Assembly: GCA_022925895.1 (NCBI GenBank) | Contig: JAKSYS010000022.1 | Location: 154,963 to 218,962, forward strand | Reading direction: 5' to 3' | Length of the DNA stretch: 64,000 bases | Origin: Fragilaria crotonensis | Taxonomy: Eukaryota > Bacillariophyta > Fragilariophyceae > Fragilariales > Fragilariaceae | Shown: positions 51,375 through 61,426 of the stretch, piece after piece | How the letters are laid out: each line of letters starts with the position of its first letter | Position numbering within the stretch: position 1 is the stretch's first letter | Position numbers and translations under genes: made by a program | The notes under the pieces: generated by a model | Databases searched by the model: none | Seen by the model: the letters and a program-made list of their open reading frames with translations, nothing else | What the model was told of the DNA's origin: nothing

Positions 51375-52020
51375 CAGACCCACGCCGGTTATATGCAGAT
51401 AACGTTTTTTTGGCGGACGAAACGATTTGTACTGATTGCCGTTGGCATGCTCGGCCAGACGATTGTTCCTGACAGAACGACGCATTTTCCATACACTGAA
51501 AAGCCATGTTCCAGTACTGTAGTTTACAATGCACGGCTCGGCAACAGACCACGAAAGTATTCTGAACATATGGGACCAGGCTTTGGAAAAAAAACCATGA
51601 CATACAGTACATTGTACTGCATACCAGTGTATTCACATTTCACGAAGCTGCAGTACAGTACTGCAGTGTGTCCGCCCAGAGCAGCAGTATGTGCTGCAGT
51701 ATGCAGTATGTCTACGAGCTGCAGTGCGTACTGCATGATGTCCAAGAGCTGCAGTATAAACATATAATGTACGAGTACATATTATGACATGCTGATTCTA
51801 TTTCGAATAGGAGCTGCAGTAACAAACCGTATACTGCGCACTGTGCAACACTAACAGTACAACAGTACGGAGTTCTGTACTCCGAGCCTTCGTATGTAGG
51901 GTAGATGTTAGAAACTCCGAGTTCAGAGCCTTCGTAGGGTTGATGTTTGAAACGAAAGTACTACTCCATCTACATACACAATAAATGTAGTACAAGTCAC
52001 GCAGCAGTATTTGAAATACT
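51375..52020. repeat. 3' part of repeat X plus CTGCAG-rich tract
   Basis: CACGCCGGTTATATGCAG ... GACAGAACGACGCATTTTCC (X, copy 6, 5' truncated), then a copy of the 43617-type unit and the CTACTCCATCTACATACAC block. Confidence 0.7.
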
Positions 52021-52866
52021 GCGAATACTAATGAAAACAACGAAGGTGTCCCTCCAGGCCCCTTCTTGGTGTGATTCAATCAAGGTGACAGCACTCCTGC
52101 TTGACCCCATGGATCTCATACAATTGCAGCTGCCAGTTATAACTACAGTGAAAATGCGGAGAAATGTGGAAGATTGTTATCAATGTGACAAGGATGACGA
52201 CGCGGGCCAACTCAATGGATGCAGCAAAAGCAGCAGTGTCAAGAATGGTCTTCAGCAGATACATAGGCAGTTGACTTTGTTTTCCACTTCTTTGCACTCC
52301 AAAGAACAAAGAAAACACCAGATTGCATTTGTCCTCGGTGAATGTTCAACGTCGCCTATCATGCCAATGGCATGGCTGACTCTATTCATTGTTGAACAAT
52401 CTGCAATCCAAGAGATGGACTATCAGGTTGCCTCATCCCAACAAGGTGGAAGAAGAGAACCAAACATGATTGTATCACTTCCTTTAGTCTTCATTGGTGC
52501 CAATACTGAGCCTGAAAGTGCTTGACTTGATGCATGTGCTCTCTGTGCAACAAGGCTTAGGAGTGCACTGCAACAGAATGGAATTGACACTCCTAAATGA
52601 AGCAAAGTTAGGCTTTTCTGCACACCTTGAGTCCTGCTGCTATGGGTAATAATGAGTAGATGTCAATTGTTACTTCATGAGTCTTAGAATAGATGTATGA
52701 TGCTATTGATGCGGCAATTTGGCCATTGTCAATGTCGAATATTGTGTTGTGGACGGTACAGAATATACATTGACGGTCTTGAAAAAACGTGCAAAAATGG
52801 CCATCTTTAAAAATAGACAGGTTTGTCATTAATTTAAGCAACCCCCCCCCCCCCCGGGCGTTTAGA
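52021..52866. repeat. Family R relic, copy 4, with C14 tract
   Basis: Extends further left than copies 2 and 3 (CAAGGTGACAGCACTCCTGC). An open stretch at 52030-52525 reads APSWCDSIKVTALLLDPMDL then KHQIAFVLGECSTSPIMPMA without domain features. Ends with a run of 14 C and GGGCGTTTAGAC. Confidence 0.75.
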
Positions 52867-53041
52867 CTCCCGGAAGGTCACAGGATTCCGTACATCACAG
52901 ATACAAACGCTACAGTCTAATATTCTCTTCACATCTAGACCTACTACTGTAGGAAAAAGAAATTCAGAACAAAACGTATTTTGAATTTTGAACCAGACCC
53001 CCTCTACAACATTTGCGGCCAACGGCCGCCCGTCAGACTGG
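52867..53041. repeat. Repeat Z, copy 3, with GC hairpin and CTGG end
   Basis: Hairpin at 53015-53029, CTGG at 53038-53041, followed by T. Confidence 0.8.
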
Positions 53042-53459
53042 TTACATAATAAGATTTTTTTTGTGTCCGGTCCGGACGAAATACTGCCGTAGCCCAGATA
53101 GGGAAAGCCCGGCCAGACTTTTGTGATATGGGACGCCGGTCCTTTAACGTCTCTATTGCCGGACGAAACTATTAGTACTCATTGCCGTAGGCATGCAGTG
53201 TATGTACCGATACTACTGAAGCAATGAGTACTGATACTACAATTGTGGTGCCGGTCCTTTAACGTCTCTATTGCCGGACAAAACTCTTTGTACTCAATGT
53301 CGTAGGCATACAGTATGTACTGATACTACCAAAACAACGTAGGCATACAGTATGTACTGATACTACTAAAACAACCACACTACCAGTAAACTAAAGACTA
53401 AACATCTATACAGAATCAACGCGGCCGGTACAATGGTACAACAATAAACTAAAGACTAA
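53042..53459. repeat. Repeat Y, copy 2, left part
   Basis: Starts TTACATAATAAGATTT behind the previous CTGG. Stops at AAACTAAAGACTAA where the PIF element is inserted; continues at 56905. Confidence 0.85.
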
Positions 53460-53807
53460 GAGCATCCTCCAAGTGACGATATCAAACGCTATCAAATGCC
53501 CGACCGGCGCGCAAACTCGAGATTTTCGAAAAACGCATCTTCCAAGGCTCGATTATCAAATATTTGACCTCCCGCCGGAGGCAACGCGCCGGCAGTGCAT
53601 TTGATAAATTTGATAATGCATTTGGTAATATCAAATCTCCCGTGATTTGATAATACCAAATGATATCAAATCTGATATCAAATCACCCAAATTTGTGTAC
53701 AACGCACATCGAAGTTGTACTCTCGTATTGTGCTCTGCGTGAAAACCTGTTGCGCCATGCACACAGTTGATTCGCATGATTTTGTAGAACCATCAAGATC
53801 AACAACC

Positions 53808-54812
53808 ATGACGGACGATGCTGGCACGTTCACGGCACCGGGTGCGGAGAAACAACTTAGCAAGAGAGGACCAGCCTTCACAAGTGCAGAGGATCTCATT
53901 GTGGCGAGAGCTTTTATTGCCGCCTCTGAGAATGCAATCTGCGGAGCGCATCAAAAGGGTCGCGTCTTCAAAGCCCACATGTTTGAGCTCTACAAAGACA
54001 TGATTGCGGATGCAACCAAAACAAACCAGGCTCTCCTTGAGCAATCCTCTCACGCAACTAGAGAGGAGTACATTAAAAGGGGAGTTGGAAATGCATTTCC
54101 TCTTCGTTCCCCAGAGTCGATCTTCAACAGATTCAAGCAGCAGATTTCGGCGGAGGTCATGAAGTATATGGGCATTACCGAGACAACGGAGATGTCTTCG
54201 GGTTGGAGCATGGACGACCACAAGACAGCCTGCCTAGGATTATTCAAAGACAGGTACGGTAGGGCATTCGATTTCTTTCCATGCTACGAATACCTCAAGG
54301 ACAAGAACAAGTTCTTGTCGTTCAGGACAAAGTGCGACGAGGACAACGGTGGAGGAAATAGACCAATTGGAAAGAAACAAGCATGGCAGACAGAGCGCGA
54401 TGCAAAACTCATCAAGGCAATTGTCTCTGAAGTGGTTGTGAAAAAGGAGAAGATGTCTCCTGCAAGTGGCGGTGGTGAGTCTATTCTATCTGAATTTGAT
54501 ACTGCTATAACGACTGGTGCTCCGGGAAACGTTATGGGCGATGTTTTACAAAACATTTCGAACGTGATTGCAAACGTAGGAAGAGCAGTCCTTGAAAATA
54601 TGAAGGCTGAACAAGACATTAGGTTTCTTCAATCTCTGGACACACCCGGATCGAAAGATGTATGCCAAGGAACAGTTGGCATTGCGAGTGGCTGAGACTC
54701 GCCAGAAGAGGCGTCGCATTGAGTTCTCTCGCGGCTGCGTTAGCGTTCTGTCTTCTGCCGAAAAGTCTACCAATGGTGAGGATCATGAGGGCGATGAGGA
54801 GCAACATACTTG
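53808..54812 (+). CDS. PIF/Harbinger Myb/SANT-like DNA-binding partner
   Basis: Starts MTDDAGTFTAPGAEKQL in context CAACCATGACG. The segment FTSAEDLIVARAFIAASEN followed by GAHQKGRVFKAHMFELYKDM is the Myb/SANT-like domain of PIF second proteins, which bind the element's ends and recruit the transposase. Later regions RSPESIFNRFKQQISAEVMK and KNKFLSFRTKCDED fit the family. The frame as it stands stops at 54695, but one C fewer in CACCC near 54650 would give PDRKMYAKEQLALRVAETRQ, then KRRRIEF, and continue to 54812. The C-terminal charged coiled region is typical. So the gene carries a single frame error or a recent mutation. Confidence 0.85.
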
Positions 54813-55004
54813 AGAACGAGAACAGGATTTAACATTACGAGAGCAAATCAAAATACGAGGTAGTAATGATTGATAAGAATGACAACAACAGTTAACAAAC
54901 AGCAGCAACATGGAGCGAGAAGTAGAAGAACTATTACTAGAATGTAGAAGCAAACAACGACAATAGTGCTACTTCTAGTACTAGTAAGCAAGTATGATTA
55001 CGTT
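54813..55004. other. Short spacer between the convergent PIF genes
   Basis: No features beyond probable 3' ends of both genes. Confidence 0.5.
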
Positions 55005-56516
55005 TTACGCTTCTATGTGATCCATTATAGAATCGCGGAGCCTGAGATGCTCTTCTAAGTCATATAAGCATTCCCAACGTCGCTGCACATACTGGAGCCG
55101 CAACGATTCAAGAATCCGACGTTCGCGATCTGTCATCGTGTCATCTTGCTGGTTGTTTGTTCCATAAAGTTGAGCATGAAGATGCATTTCTGCAGCTCGT
55201 CGGTCAACGTATACTTGCTCTGCTTTGTCGGCAACTCCACCTGCTACCGGCGTGTCGTCGCCTCGAGCAAGTCCTGGAAATGCAAAGAAGTCCTCGGATT
55301 CTTCTTCGTCTTGTGCCATTCGAGATGCTACCATCATGTTGTGAAGGCACAGACAACACTTCACGACACTAGCAATGTTGCTTACGTACCACAGCTCAAC
55401 TTTTCCAACGAGCAAATGGAATTTACGTTGGAGGACTCCGAAGGCTTGCTCAACATCCTTTCGTGCGGATTCTTGCCACACTGCATACCGACATGCTCTC
55501 CTCCCAACTGGCTCCTGCAAGGTTTTGACAAATCTACTCAATTCTGGGTAGATACCATCGACAAGAATCCAAAGACGATTGAAAACCTTTTCGTCACCGA
55601 TTGTAAACTCAAAGTCCACGTCTCGTGCAAAGCTTCCGTCCAGGAATGCCTTCAACAAGCAGCTCCGGTTCCAAATGTTTATGTCGTTCAAGGATCCAGG
55701 CCAACCAAAAGAGTGATGCCAAAACCACAAGTTGTGGTCAGCCATCGCTTCCAAAACAATGGTTGGTTTGCCCAACTTTCCCGTGTTCGCTCCCTGCCAT
55801 GCCACTGGACAGTTTTTCCAGCCGACATGCATACAATCAAGTGACCCTACCATTCCAGCAACGCCGTGACAAGCCTCATGTAAGGCAGAAAGTCTCCGAG
55901 CATCACTGCGGGTCATCTGTCTCCCATACACACTTTGTAACTCATCTTCGGTCGACACAATTGTAGAAAACTTTATCATGCTTCGACGAGCCGAAGTCTC
56001 GCTCATTTGGAAGTAATCGATAAACGCAGACGGGGAGCAGCCATATGCAAGTTGCTTGATTGCAACAAGCACCTTTGCCACCGGAGATATATTGTACCGT
56101 CCGGTGACATCCTGTATGTTGGTGAAGAAAGGGTCGGCTTTGCCACAGACCTGAATGAGAAGTTCAACAATTGATTTTGTGACACGAAAGATTCTTTCGA
56201 ATTGTCTGTCATCAAAGAGAGGTGTCGGCGAGAAATAATCACTTTCAATAGCACGTCTTGCTCGTTCGTAGGAATATGATGAAAGTCGTGGTTTTTTCTT
56301 CATCCGTTCATCGTTGTCACCGCGGCTCATGCGAATCGTCCTCAAAGCAATTCGTGCAATTTGTTCAGCTTTGAGCTTCTGGTTATCGTCAGCTCTCTCT
56401 TGATGGTCTTGATATGTTGTCTCTTCTGCATACCACAATAACAAAATAGGAATCAAAGCTGACACCACCAACAACATGAATGCTGTTGCAGCACTTTGCT
56501 GTGGAGCGGAGTTCAT
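55005..56516 (-). CDS. PIF/Harbinger transposase (DDE_Tnp_4 type) with N-terminal hydrophobic span
   Basis: 503 residues from the ATG at 56516; the frame is open further upstream but without an ATG. Catalytic acids sit in GMVGSLDCMHVGWKNCP (Asp about 227), GWPGSLNDINIWNRS (Asp about 278) and SARKDVEQAFGVLQRKF (Glu about 356). WILVDGIYPELSRFVKTLQE and TIVLEAMADHNLWFWHHSFG complete the family pattern. A helical N-terminal domain with RYNISPVAKVLVAIKQLAYG precedes it. Unusually, residues 9-30 (AATAFMLLVVSALIPILLLW) look like a membrane span or signal anchor, which a nuclear transposase should not have. The frame is intact, so the enzyme could be made. Confidence 0.92.
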   Translation of the reverse strand: MNSAPQQSAATAFMLLVVSALIPILLLWYAEETTYQDHQERADDNQKLKAEQIARIALRTIRMSRGDNDERMKKKPRLSSYSYERARRAIESDYFSPTPLFDDRQFERIFRVTKSIVELLIQVCGKADPFFTNIQDVTGRYNISPVAKVLVAIKQLAYGCSPSAFIDYFQMSETSARRSMIKFSTIVSTEDELQSVYGRQMTRSDARRLSALHEACHGVAGMVGSLDCMHVGWKNCPVAWQGANTGKLGKPTIVLEAMADHNLWFWHHSFGWPGSLNDINIWNRSCLLKAFLDGSFARDVDFEFTIGDEKVFNRLWILVDGIYPELSRFVKTLQEPVGRRACRYAVWQESARKDVEQAFGVLQRKFHLLVGKVELWYVSNIASVVKCCLCLHNMMVASRMAQDEEESEDFFAFPGLARGDDTPVAGGVADKAEQVYVDRRAAEMHLHAQLYGTNNQQDDTMTDRERRILESLRLQYVQRRWECLYDLEEHLRLRDSIMDHIEA

Positions 56517-56904
56517 TGCGGTCCAATTCGAGCGTTCGACCCTACTGTGAAATTGTGATTTTTGTTGGGGGGAACTCGGCAAAGCTACTGCAAGCTACTG
56601 CAAAGCTACGACGAGATGAGAAGCACGCTGGAGTAGCATTCGTTTTGCTACCGGTACTCCAGAGTAAAACTTCGTACGTACCGTACCGTCCCTATTCCAA
56701 CGATTTGATATTTGATATCATGATATTTGCAATATGAATCTCCCGCCTTGAAAGTTGCCACTTAAAGAACTTTAATTTCGAGCAGGCCAGCCATTTGGTT
56801 AAACCGTCAGAGAATGCTGCGGTTGTGAAAGATACTGTTTTCGTCACTCTTACGTCATTTGATCCGGAAATTTGCGATTTGATATCATTCCGTGGAGGAT
56901 GCTC

Positions 56905-56992
56905 TAAACATCCACACAGAATCAATGCGGCCTTGGGCCGCACACATAAACATCCACACAGAATCAATGCGGCCTTGGGCCGCACATATCCA
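56905..56992. repeat. Repeat Y, copy 2, right part
   Basis: Continues from 53459. The hairpin GCGGCCTTGGGCCGC occurs twice (56927-56941, 56969-56983) with ACATCCACACAGAATCAATG between, a short tandem duplication. No CTGG follows the second; the next Y unit starts directly at CCAGATTTTC. Confidence 0.8.
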
Positions 56993-57307
56993 GATTTTCT
57001 TCTGTCCGGTCCGGACGAAATACTGCCGTTGCCCAGATAGGGAGAGCCCGGCCAGACGGTTGTGGTGCCGGTCCTTTAACGTCTCTATTGCCGGATGAAA
57101 CTCTTTGTACTCAATGCCGTAGGCATACAGTATGTATTGATACTACTAAAACAACGTAGGCATACAGTATGTACTGATACTACTAAAACAACCACACTAC
57201 CAGTAAACTAAAGACTAAACATCCATACACAGAATCAACGCGGTAAACTAAAGACTAAACATCCACACAGAATCAACGCGGCCTTGGGCCGCACATATCC
57301 AGTCTGG
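56993..57307. repeat. Repeat Y, copy 3, complete
   Basis: CTTCTGTCCGGTCCGG to hairpin 57278-57292 and CTGG 57304-57307. AAACTAAAGACTAAACATCC appears twice near the end (57205 and 57245). This copy is the empty-site reference for the PIF insertion. Confidence 0.85.
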
Positions 57308-57451
57308 TTACATAATAAGATTTTCTTGTCCGGTCCGGACGAAATACTGCCGTAGCCCAGATAGGGAAAGCCCGGCCAGACTTTTGTGATATGGGACGCC
57401 GGTCCTTTAACGTCTCTATTCCCGGACGAGAAAGTGTTGGTATGACATACC
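57308..57451. repeat. Repeat Y, copy 4, first part
   Basis: TTACATAATAAGATTTTC to TATGACATACC. Interrupted at 57452 by a hAT-type element; resumes at 58458. Confidence 0.8.
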
Positions 57452-58457
57452 CAGGGGGTGTTAAATTAAGGCGCCTGCATCCCGTTAACGCCCAAACGCC
57501 TTCTATAGACCTCAAAATCGCGCCTTGCGACATCACGTACGATCTACGAGGTCAACATACGAGCGTAGAAATCTTACGTGTAAAACATAGTATGACAGTA
57601 GTACCAGCCTATCGTATTACTGTGCGAGATCCACACCGTACCATCGAGATACTCATGTACTGTCGCAATGTACCGTTGTATTTTACTACAGTAACCCCTT
57701 AAAACCCTAGGTTTCCGAACCCCTAACCCCTGCGCCTTCTTGAGGTCCGAATTTGGCGCCTTAGAGCATCCCCACCCGTCACGCTATTTTTTTTGTCCAC
57801 GGACACCAAGTAGCGTTTATAGAAACCTATTTTCGGCAACTTTTGGTGTCTTTCTTGCACCAGTGCAACGCTACTTCTGGCGTGCTTTTTTGCACCCGCA
57901 ACGCTAAAAGCCAAAAAATATTGCAATTTTCCTCACACAGTATCATTCTACTGCGTCAAAGTGGATGTCATCGCATCGTCGTCATCGGACGAAACGAAGA
58001 TGTGAAGTTTGCGTGCCATACCAGGTACTACGAAACGCATCGAAGTACAAGTACAGCAATGATTGCTTCACAAGAACAACTTTGATTGGAAAAATTCAAG
58101 TACTGTTGCACTCCGTTAAATTCCTACTGTTCATACTACAGTACAAGTAACCTGATTCGAATGGTTCGACAATGCATTCGGATGATTCGATTACATTACT
58201 CCTTTGAGTCGAGCAAGTCAAAAACAGGCACGCTATTCATTCTATTTTCATTCTTTTCACCATTGATATAGCGTGTCAAGAATGAAATAGCGTGACCAAA
58301 ATGTCAAAAGGCCCAACCGGTGGTATAATTTTTGGACATTTTCGTCACGCTATTAGACCATTTTTGCAAAATAGCGTGACGGGTGGGGATGCTCTTAATT
58401 AACTAATTAAGGCGTCGGTAGGCGCGCCGGCCGGATCGCCTTAATTAAGCACCCCTG
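57452..58457. mobile_element. hAT-type miniature element holding a PIF-type miniature element
   Basis: Ends CAGGGGGTG and GCACCCCTG with TTAAATTAAGGCG / CGCCTTAATTAAG behind them, imperfect inverted repeats of about 22 bases. The 8-base target duplication GACATACC lies at 57444-57451 and 58458-58465. Eight-base duplication and CAGGG ends are hAT hallmarks. Without the nested insert the element is about 370 bases and non-coding. Confidence 0.88.
57764..58394. mobile_element. PIF/Harbinger-type miniature element, nested
   Basis: Perfect 27-base inverted termini beginning GAGCATCCCCACCCGTCACG; target duplication TTA at 57761-57763 and 58395-58397. 631 bases, no gene. The motif ACGCTA / TAGCGT occurs nine times, four near the left end and five near the right end, as expected for subterminal transposase binding sites. 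It shares the first eight bases GAGCATCC with the complete PIF element 1 kb away. Confidence 0.92.
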
Positions 58458-58584
58458 GACATACCCATTGCGTTACGGCCGTTGGCATACACGGAGTACT
58501 GATACTACTGAAACAACCACACGCTACTAGTACAACAACCACACTACCAGTACAACAAACCACACTACCAGTACAACAATAAAC
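58458..58584. repeat. Repeat Y, copy 4, middle part
   Basis: GGACATACCCATTGCGTTAC to CAGTACAACAATAAAC. CACACTACCAGTACAACAA is locally repeated. Interrupted after AATAAAC by the Crypton. Confidence 0.8.
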
Positions 58585-58611
58585 ACCGACTGCAGTCGCT
58601 CAGAAGGTGGG

Positions 58612-58777
58612 GAATTTTAGGTAGATACAACAGCCCTTCGAGGGCATTTTAGGTAGATCCCTTACCTAAAATTCATGAACTTCCCCATCATTTCTTCCTG
58701 TTTTATCGCGGCGTTTGCTAGTGCTATTTACAATTCCATTTCAGTTCTCTGATTTTTAGGTAAAGATTTACCTAAAA
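58612..58777. promoter_or_regulatory. Left palindromic sites of the Crypton
   Basis: A half site GAATTTTAGGTAGAT at 58612-58626. Site L1 at 58646-58672: ATTTTAGGTA, 7-base spacer GATCCCT, TACCTAAAAT. Site L2 at 58754-58777: TTTTAGGTAAA, 2 bases, TTTACCTAAAA. A small hairpin GCCCT-TCG-AGGGC (58633-58645) lies between half site and L1. Inverted arms of about 10 bases around a short spacer are the form of tyrosine recombinase core sites. Function is inferred. Confidence 0.6.
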
Positions 58778-58926
58778 TGACCCTGTACATTTCATGTAGA
58801 CCCATCTAGTATACTACGTACTACGGTAGATTTTGTTGTCATCTCACTTGTCGTCCTCGTGATTGTGCTAAATTCTAGCCTGATTTGCATTGGCAAGTTC
58901 TTTTAGAAGGACCCAAACTTGGTAGT

Positions 58927-60657
58927 ATGTCATCACATGAAGATGGTAGCACACCTTTTGCACCATGTTGTCTGGGCAAGAATTGCCGAATAGCGGATGT
59001 GGTGAATGGAGAATTTCCTTTGGCAGCGACCAGTCGTCGCTGCGTTGTATGCAATGGAGTACTACATCCGCGCTGTGGAGAGATCAACTCTCAATCAAGC
59101 CTACTTACCTGCTTCAGCTGCTTTGAAGCCTACGGACAAACATTTGAAAGTCAAGAGCTGGCATCCTCGTTTGTGATCGGATTGACTGGTATGAGCGGTT
59201 CTCCTTCGCATCCTTTTCCACCCAGTCAAGGAGGTGTAATTCTTGTCCAAGAAACAGAGCACGAGCGCTTAGTGAAGGAGACAAAGAGGAGAATGACGCC
59301 TGACGAGTGTCCACGGCTCAATCGATCGCAGTCAACAAAAGATAACAATCGAAACGAAGTGGTGAAGCTTATATTGTGGTTAATGGGGCATCACAACGAG
59401 AGCAGTGATGAGAATAAGGCTCGACAGGCTTTGTTGATTGATGATCAACTGTCGGCAGAGGTGCAATCACATGCAGGAAGAAGTGACAGAGAAAAACGAA
59501 TTGTCATTCGCCGATGGTTAGACTGGGAGGAAAGCCCCCCTCCATTCAAGTTTGACAGGTTTACATATCACGACTTTACGAGCTACTTGTCATCAAATGT
59601 TCGGAGCTATGGTGTTCCATTCAAAGGAAAGGTGTATATGAACAAAAGATCAATATTGAACAACTTGTTCAAACGACATAAGTATAAACCTGATCCCATC
59701 TTCCTGGAAAACGTTGACAAGTACATTGAGGGAATCGTTCGTGTTGTCGCACAGGCAGCACAAGATGGGCTTGGATCGGTAGAACGGGGGAAGCGTGAAA
59801 TAACGTATGAAGTCTATGAGATGATGATGGTTTGGCTTCTTGAAGAGAAGTCTCATGAAGCAATTTTTGCGCGTGCATTTTTGTCTCTAACTTGGAACCT
59901 CATGTGCCGAGGTGTCAATACATGCATTTGTCTTAAGCATTTGTTATGGAGAGCCGACTCCTTTGGAATTTCGTTTTCGCATGTGAAGAATGACCCTATA
60001 GGGTCTAGAAACTGGCATCCACGGCATATTTACACCAACCCTGACAGTTATAATGTTTGCTGTATAACAGCTGTAACCGAGTACTTGTTGTGCTTTCCTC
60101 AATTATTCCAAGATGGGAATGGAAGGCTTTTCCCCGGGCCCAAACAGGAGGAGCAATTTGGTGCAATTCTCCTTCAGGTACTCGGTAAGATGAGTGAGGA
60201 ACTTCGCGGGATGGGATACGGGCCCAATGATATTGGAGTACATTCGATAAGAAAAGGAGCGGGAACATTTGCGTCAAGTGGCACAACAGCTGCACCCTCA
60301 AGTGTTTCTGTCAACAACCGAGGTGGCTGGACTCTTGGAGGTGTCAGAGATGTCTACATGTTATACGAGAGAGCTGGGGATCAATACGTTGGACGGATTC
60401 TGAGTGGAATGAATGTTTTATCGGCAAGATTTGGTGCATCCGCTCCTGATTTTTATTATCATGGCGAGATTGGCATTCCAGAGAGAGCAGCACAGGTTCA
60501 GGAGAAACAGGCTGAATTAGATCGGCAAGTACAGACTGTTTTGAATTCGTGCTTTGGTGAGCTTGATGATGATTTGGTCTGCATTCGAAAGACACTTCGT
60601 ATGGGAATTGCTTCGCTCCTCCATCACTTTGATGCTGCCAAACAAATATCATGCTGA
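58927..60657 (+). CDS. Crypton tyrosine recombinase, N-terminal finger and catalytic domain
   Basis: Starts MSSHEDGSTPFAPCCLGKNC. The first about 70 residues contain a Cys/His cluster (CCLGKNC, RCVVCNGVLHPRCGE, CFSC) resembling a zinc finger. A SAM-like core-binding region follows (KFDRFTYHDFTSYLSSNVRS). Catalytic motifs: Arg about 328 in TWNLMCRGVNT, H439-x-x-R442 in VHSIRKGAGTFA, Trp about 468 in RGGWTLGGVRD, and the Tyr cluster YMLYERAGDQYVGR for the nucleophile (which one is uncertain). The enzyme would excise and insert a circular intermediate. The frame ends at a TGA at 60655-60657; one A fewer in CCAAACAA near 60640 would carry it on into the next frame, making one protein of about 830 residues. 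Confidence 0.9.
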   Translation: MSSHEDGSTPFAPCCLGKNCRIADVVNGEFPLAATSRRCVVCNGVLHPRCGEINSQSSLLTCFSCFEAYGQTFESQELASSFVIGLTGMSGSPSHPFPPSQGGVILVQETEHERLVKETKRRMTPDECPRLNRSQSTKDNNRNEVVKLILWLMGHHNESSDENKARQALLIDDQLSAEVQSHAGRSDREKRIVIRRWLDWEESPPPFKFDRFTYHDFTSYLSSNVRSYGVPFKGKVYMNKRSILNNLFKRHKYKPDPIFLENVDKYIEGIVRVVAQAAQDGLGSVERGKREITYEVYEMMMVWLLEEKSHEAIFARAFLSLTWNLMCRGVNTCICLKHLLWRADSFGISFSHVKNDPIGSRNWHPRHIYTNPDSYNVCCITAVTEYLLCFPQLFQDGNGRLFPGPKQEEQFGAILLQVLGKMSEELRGMGYGPNDIGVHSIRKGAGTFASSGTTAAPSSVSVNNRGGWTLGGVRDVYMLYERAGDQYVGRILSGMNVLSARFGASAPDFYYHGEIGIPERAAQVQEKQAELDRQVQTVLNSCFGELDDDLVCIRKTLRMGIASLLHHFDAAKQISC

Positions 60658-61426
60658 CTCGCCACTCGGAATGTCCCCAATCTTCAGAAACCGAGAGATT
60701 TTGATGTTGCGACGTAGTGTTCGAGTCATTTATCCGTGGGAAACTGATCCAGTAGCTCAAAAGTGCGTCATGAAGTTGACAGGTGTTCCTCCTCACGTTG
60801 TTGAGCTTGCAGCACTGGAAGAGTTGAAAGTGACACTTGGCAGGTTGCAGCCAGCAATACTGGATGGCGTCGAAAAATTAATGGATGATCGAACGATGGG
60901 TGGTACATTGTCAGAGACTCGAATGAAGCGATTAATTGAGGAGAGCAGGCAACAGTTCCTTGCGGATCTTGACCAACGAATTCCCAATCTTTTGCAGCCA
61001 AGACAAGGAAGAATTCGCACTGACGATTCCGAAGGTCAGCAAAATGTTACGAGCCGGCATAAGATATGGCAGCATCATGGGAAGTTCCGAAGGGTTCCGC
61101 CCAGTTGGACATTTCCAAAGTGTGGCCTCCTTGTCGCCTACAAGCTATGGCACACCAAGGACACAGTGTCAGGGCAATGCGAAATGTCGTTTCTCTCGTT
61201 CCAGGATGTCGACTTCTTAAAAGATGGAACACGACGATTGGAGGAATTCAAGTTCCTCATGGCAAAATTAGATTTGGCCGCAAAAGATCGAGGCTTGCTT
61301 TGTCAGAACATGACTGCTTTGGATTGTAGAAATGCATTTGATAGTGTGGTAGAAACATTAGGTGTGCCAACTGTGACACCAAAGGGACGACGCCGACACC
61401 TTGAAAGAATGAAATGGCCAACTTAA
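60635..61426 (+). CDS. Crypton recombinase C-terminal part, GCR1_C-like domain
   Basis: The proper start is NKYHADSPLGMSPIFRNREI, continuing the recombinase after the frame break. A helical segment follows (AALEELKVTLGRLQPAILDG, RMKRLIEESRQQFLADLDQR). The C-terminal about 100 residues, RVPPSWTFPKCGLLVAYKLW and later LSFQDVDFLKDGTRRLEEFK, have the spacing of the GCR1_C-like DNA-binding domain found at the end of Cryptons. The frame is intact to its stop at 61424-61426. On its own it lacks a start with good context, so I treat it as the separated tail of the recombinase gene. Confidence 0.8.
   Translation: MPNKYHADSPLGMSPIFRNREILMLRRSVRVIYPWETDPVAQKCVMKLTGVPPHVVELAALEELKVTLGRLQPAILDGVEKLMDDRTMGGTLSETRMKRLIEESRQQFLADLDQRIPNLLQPRQGRIRTDDSEGQQNVTSRHKIWQHHGKFRRVPPSWTFPKCGLLVAYKLWHTKDTVSGQCEMSFLSFQDVDFLKDGTRRLEEFKFLMAKLDLAAKDRGLLCQNMTALDCRNAFDSVVETLGVPTVTPKGRRRHLERMKWPT

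Larger units (their letters stand above)
53460..56904. mobile_element. Complete PIF/Harbinger DNA transposon, 3.4 kb
   Basis: Terminal inverted repeats start GAGCATCCTCCA on both sides and match over about 25 of 28 bases (through GATATCAAA). The target duplication is TAA (53457-53459, 56905-56907). An uninterrupted copy of the target, AAACTAAAGACTAAACATCC, stands at 57245-57264 and confirms the boundaries. Two divergent genes face each other: a Myb-like protein on the plus strand and a DDE transposase on the minus strand, as usual for this superfamily. Confidence 0.95.

Noticed and set aside
52030-52525. A possible gene in the family R relic
   Set aside because: Frame is not kept in the other copies and ends in the repeat; treated as relic sequence.
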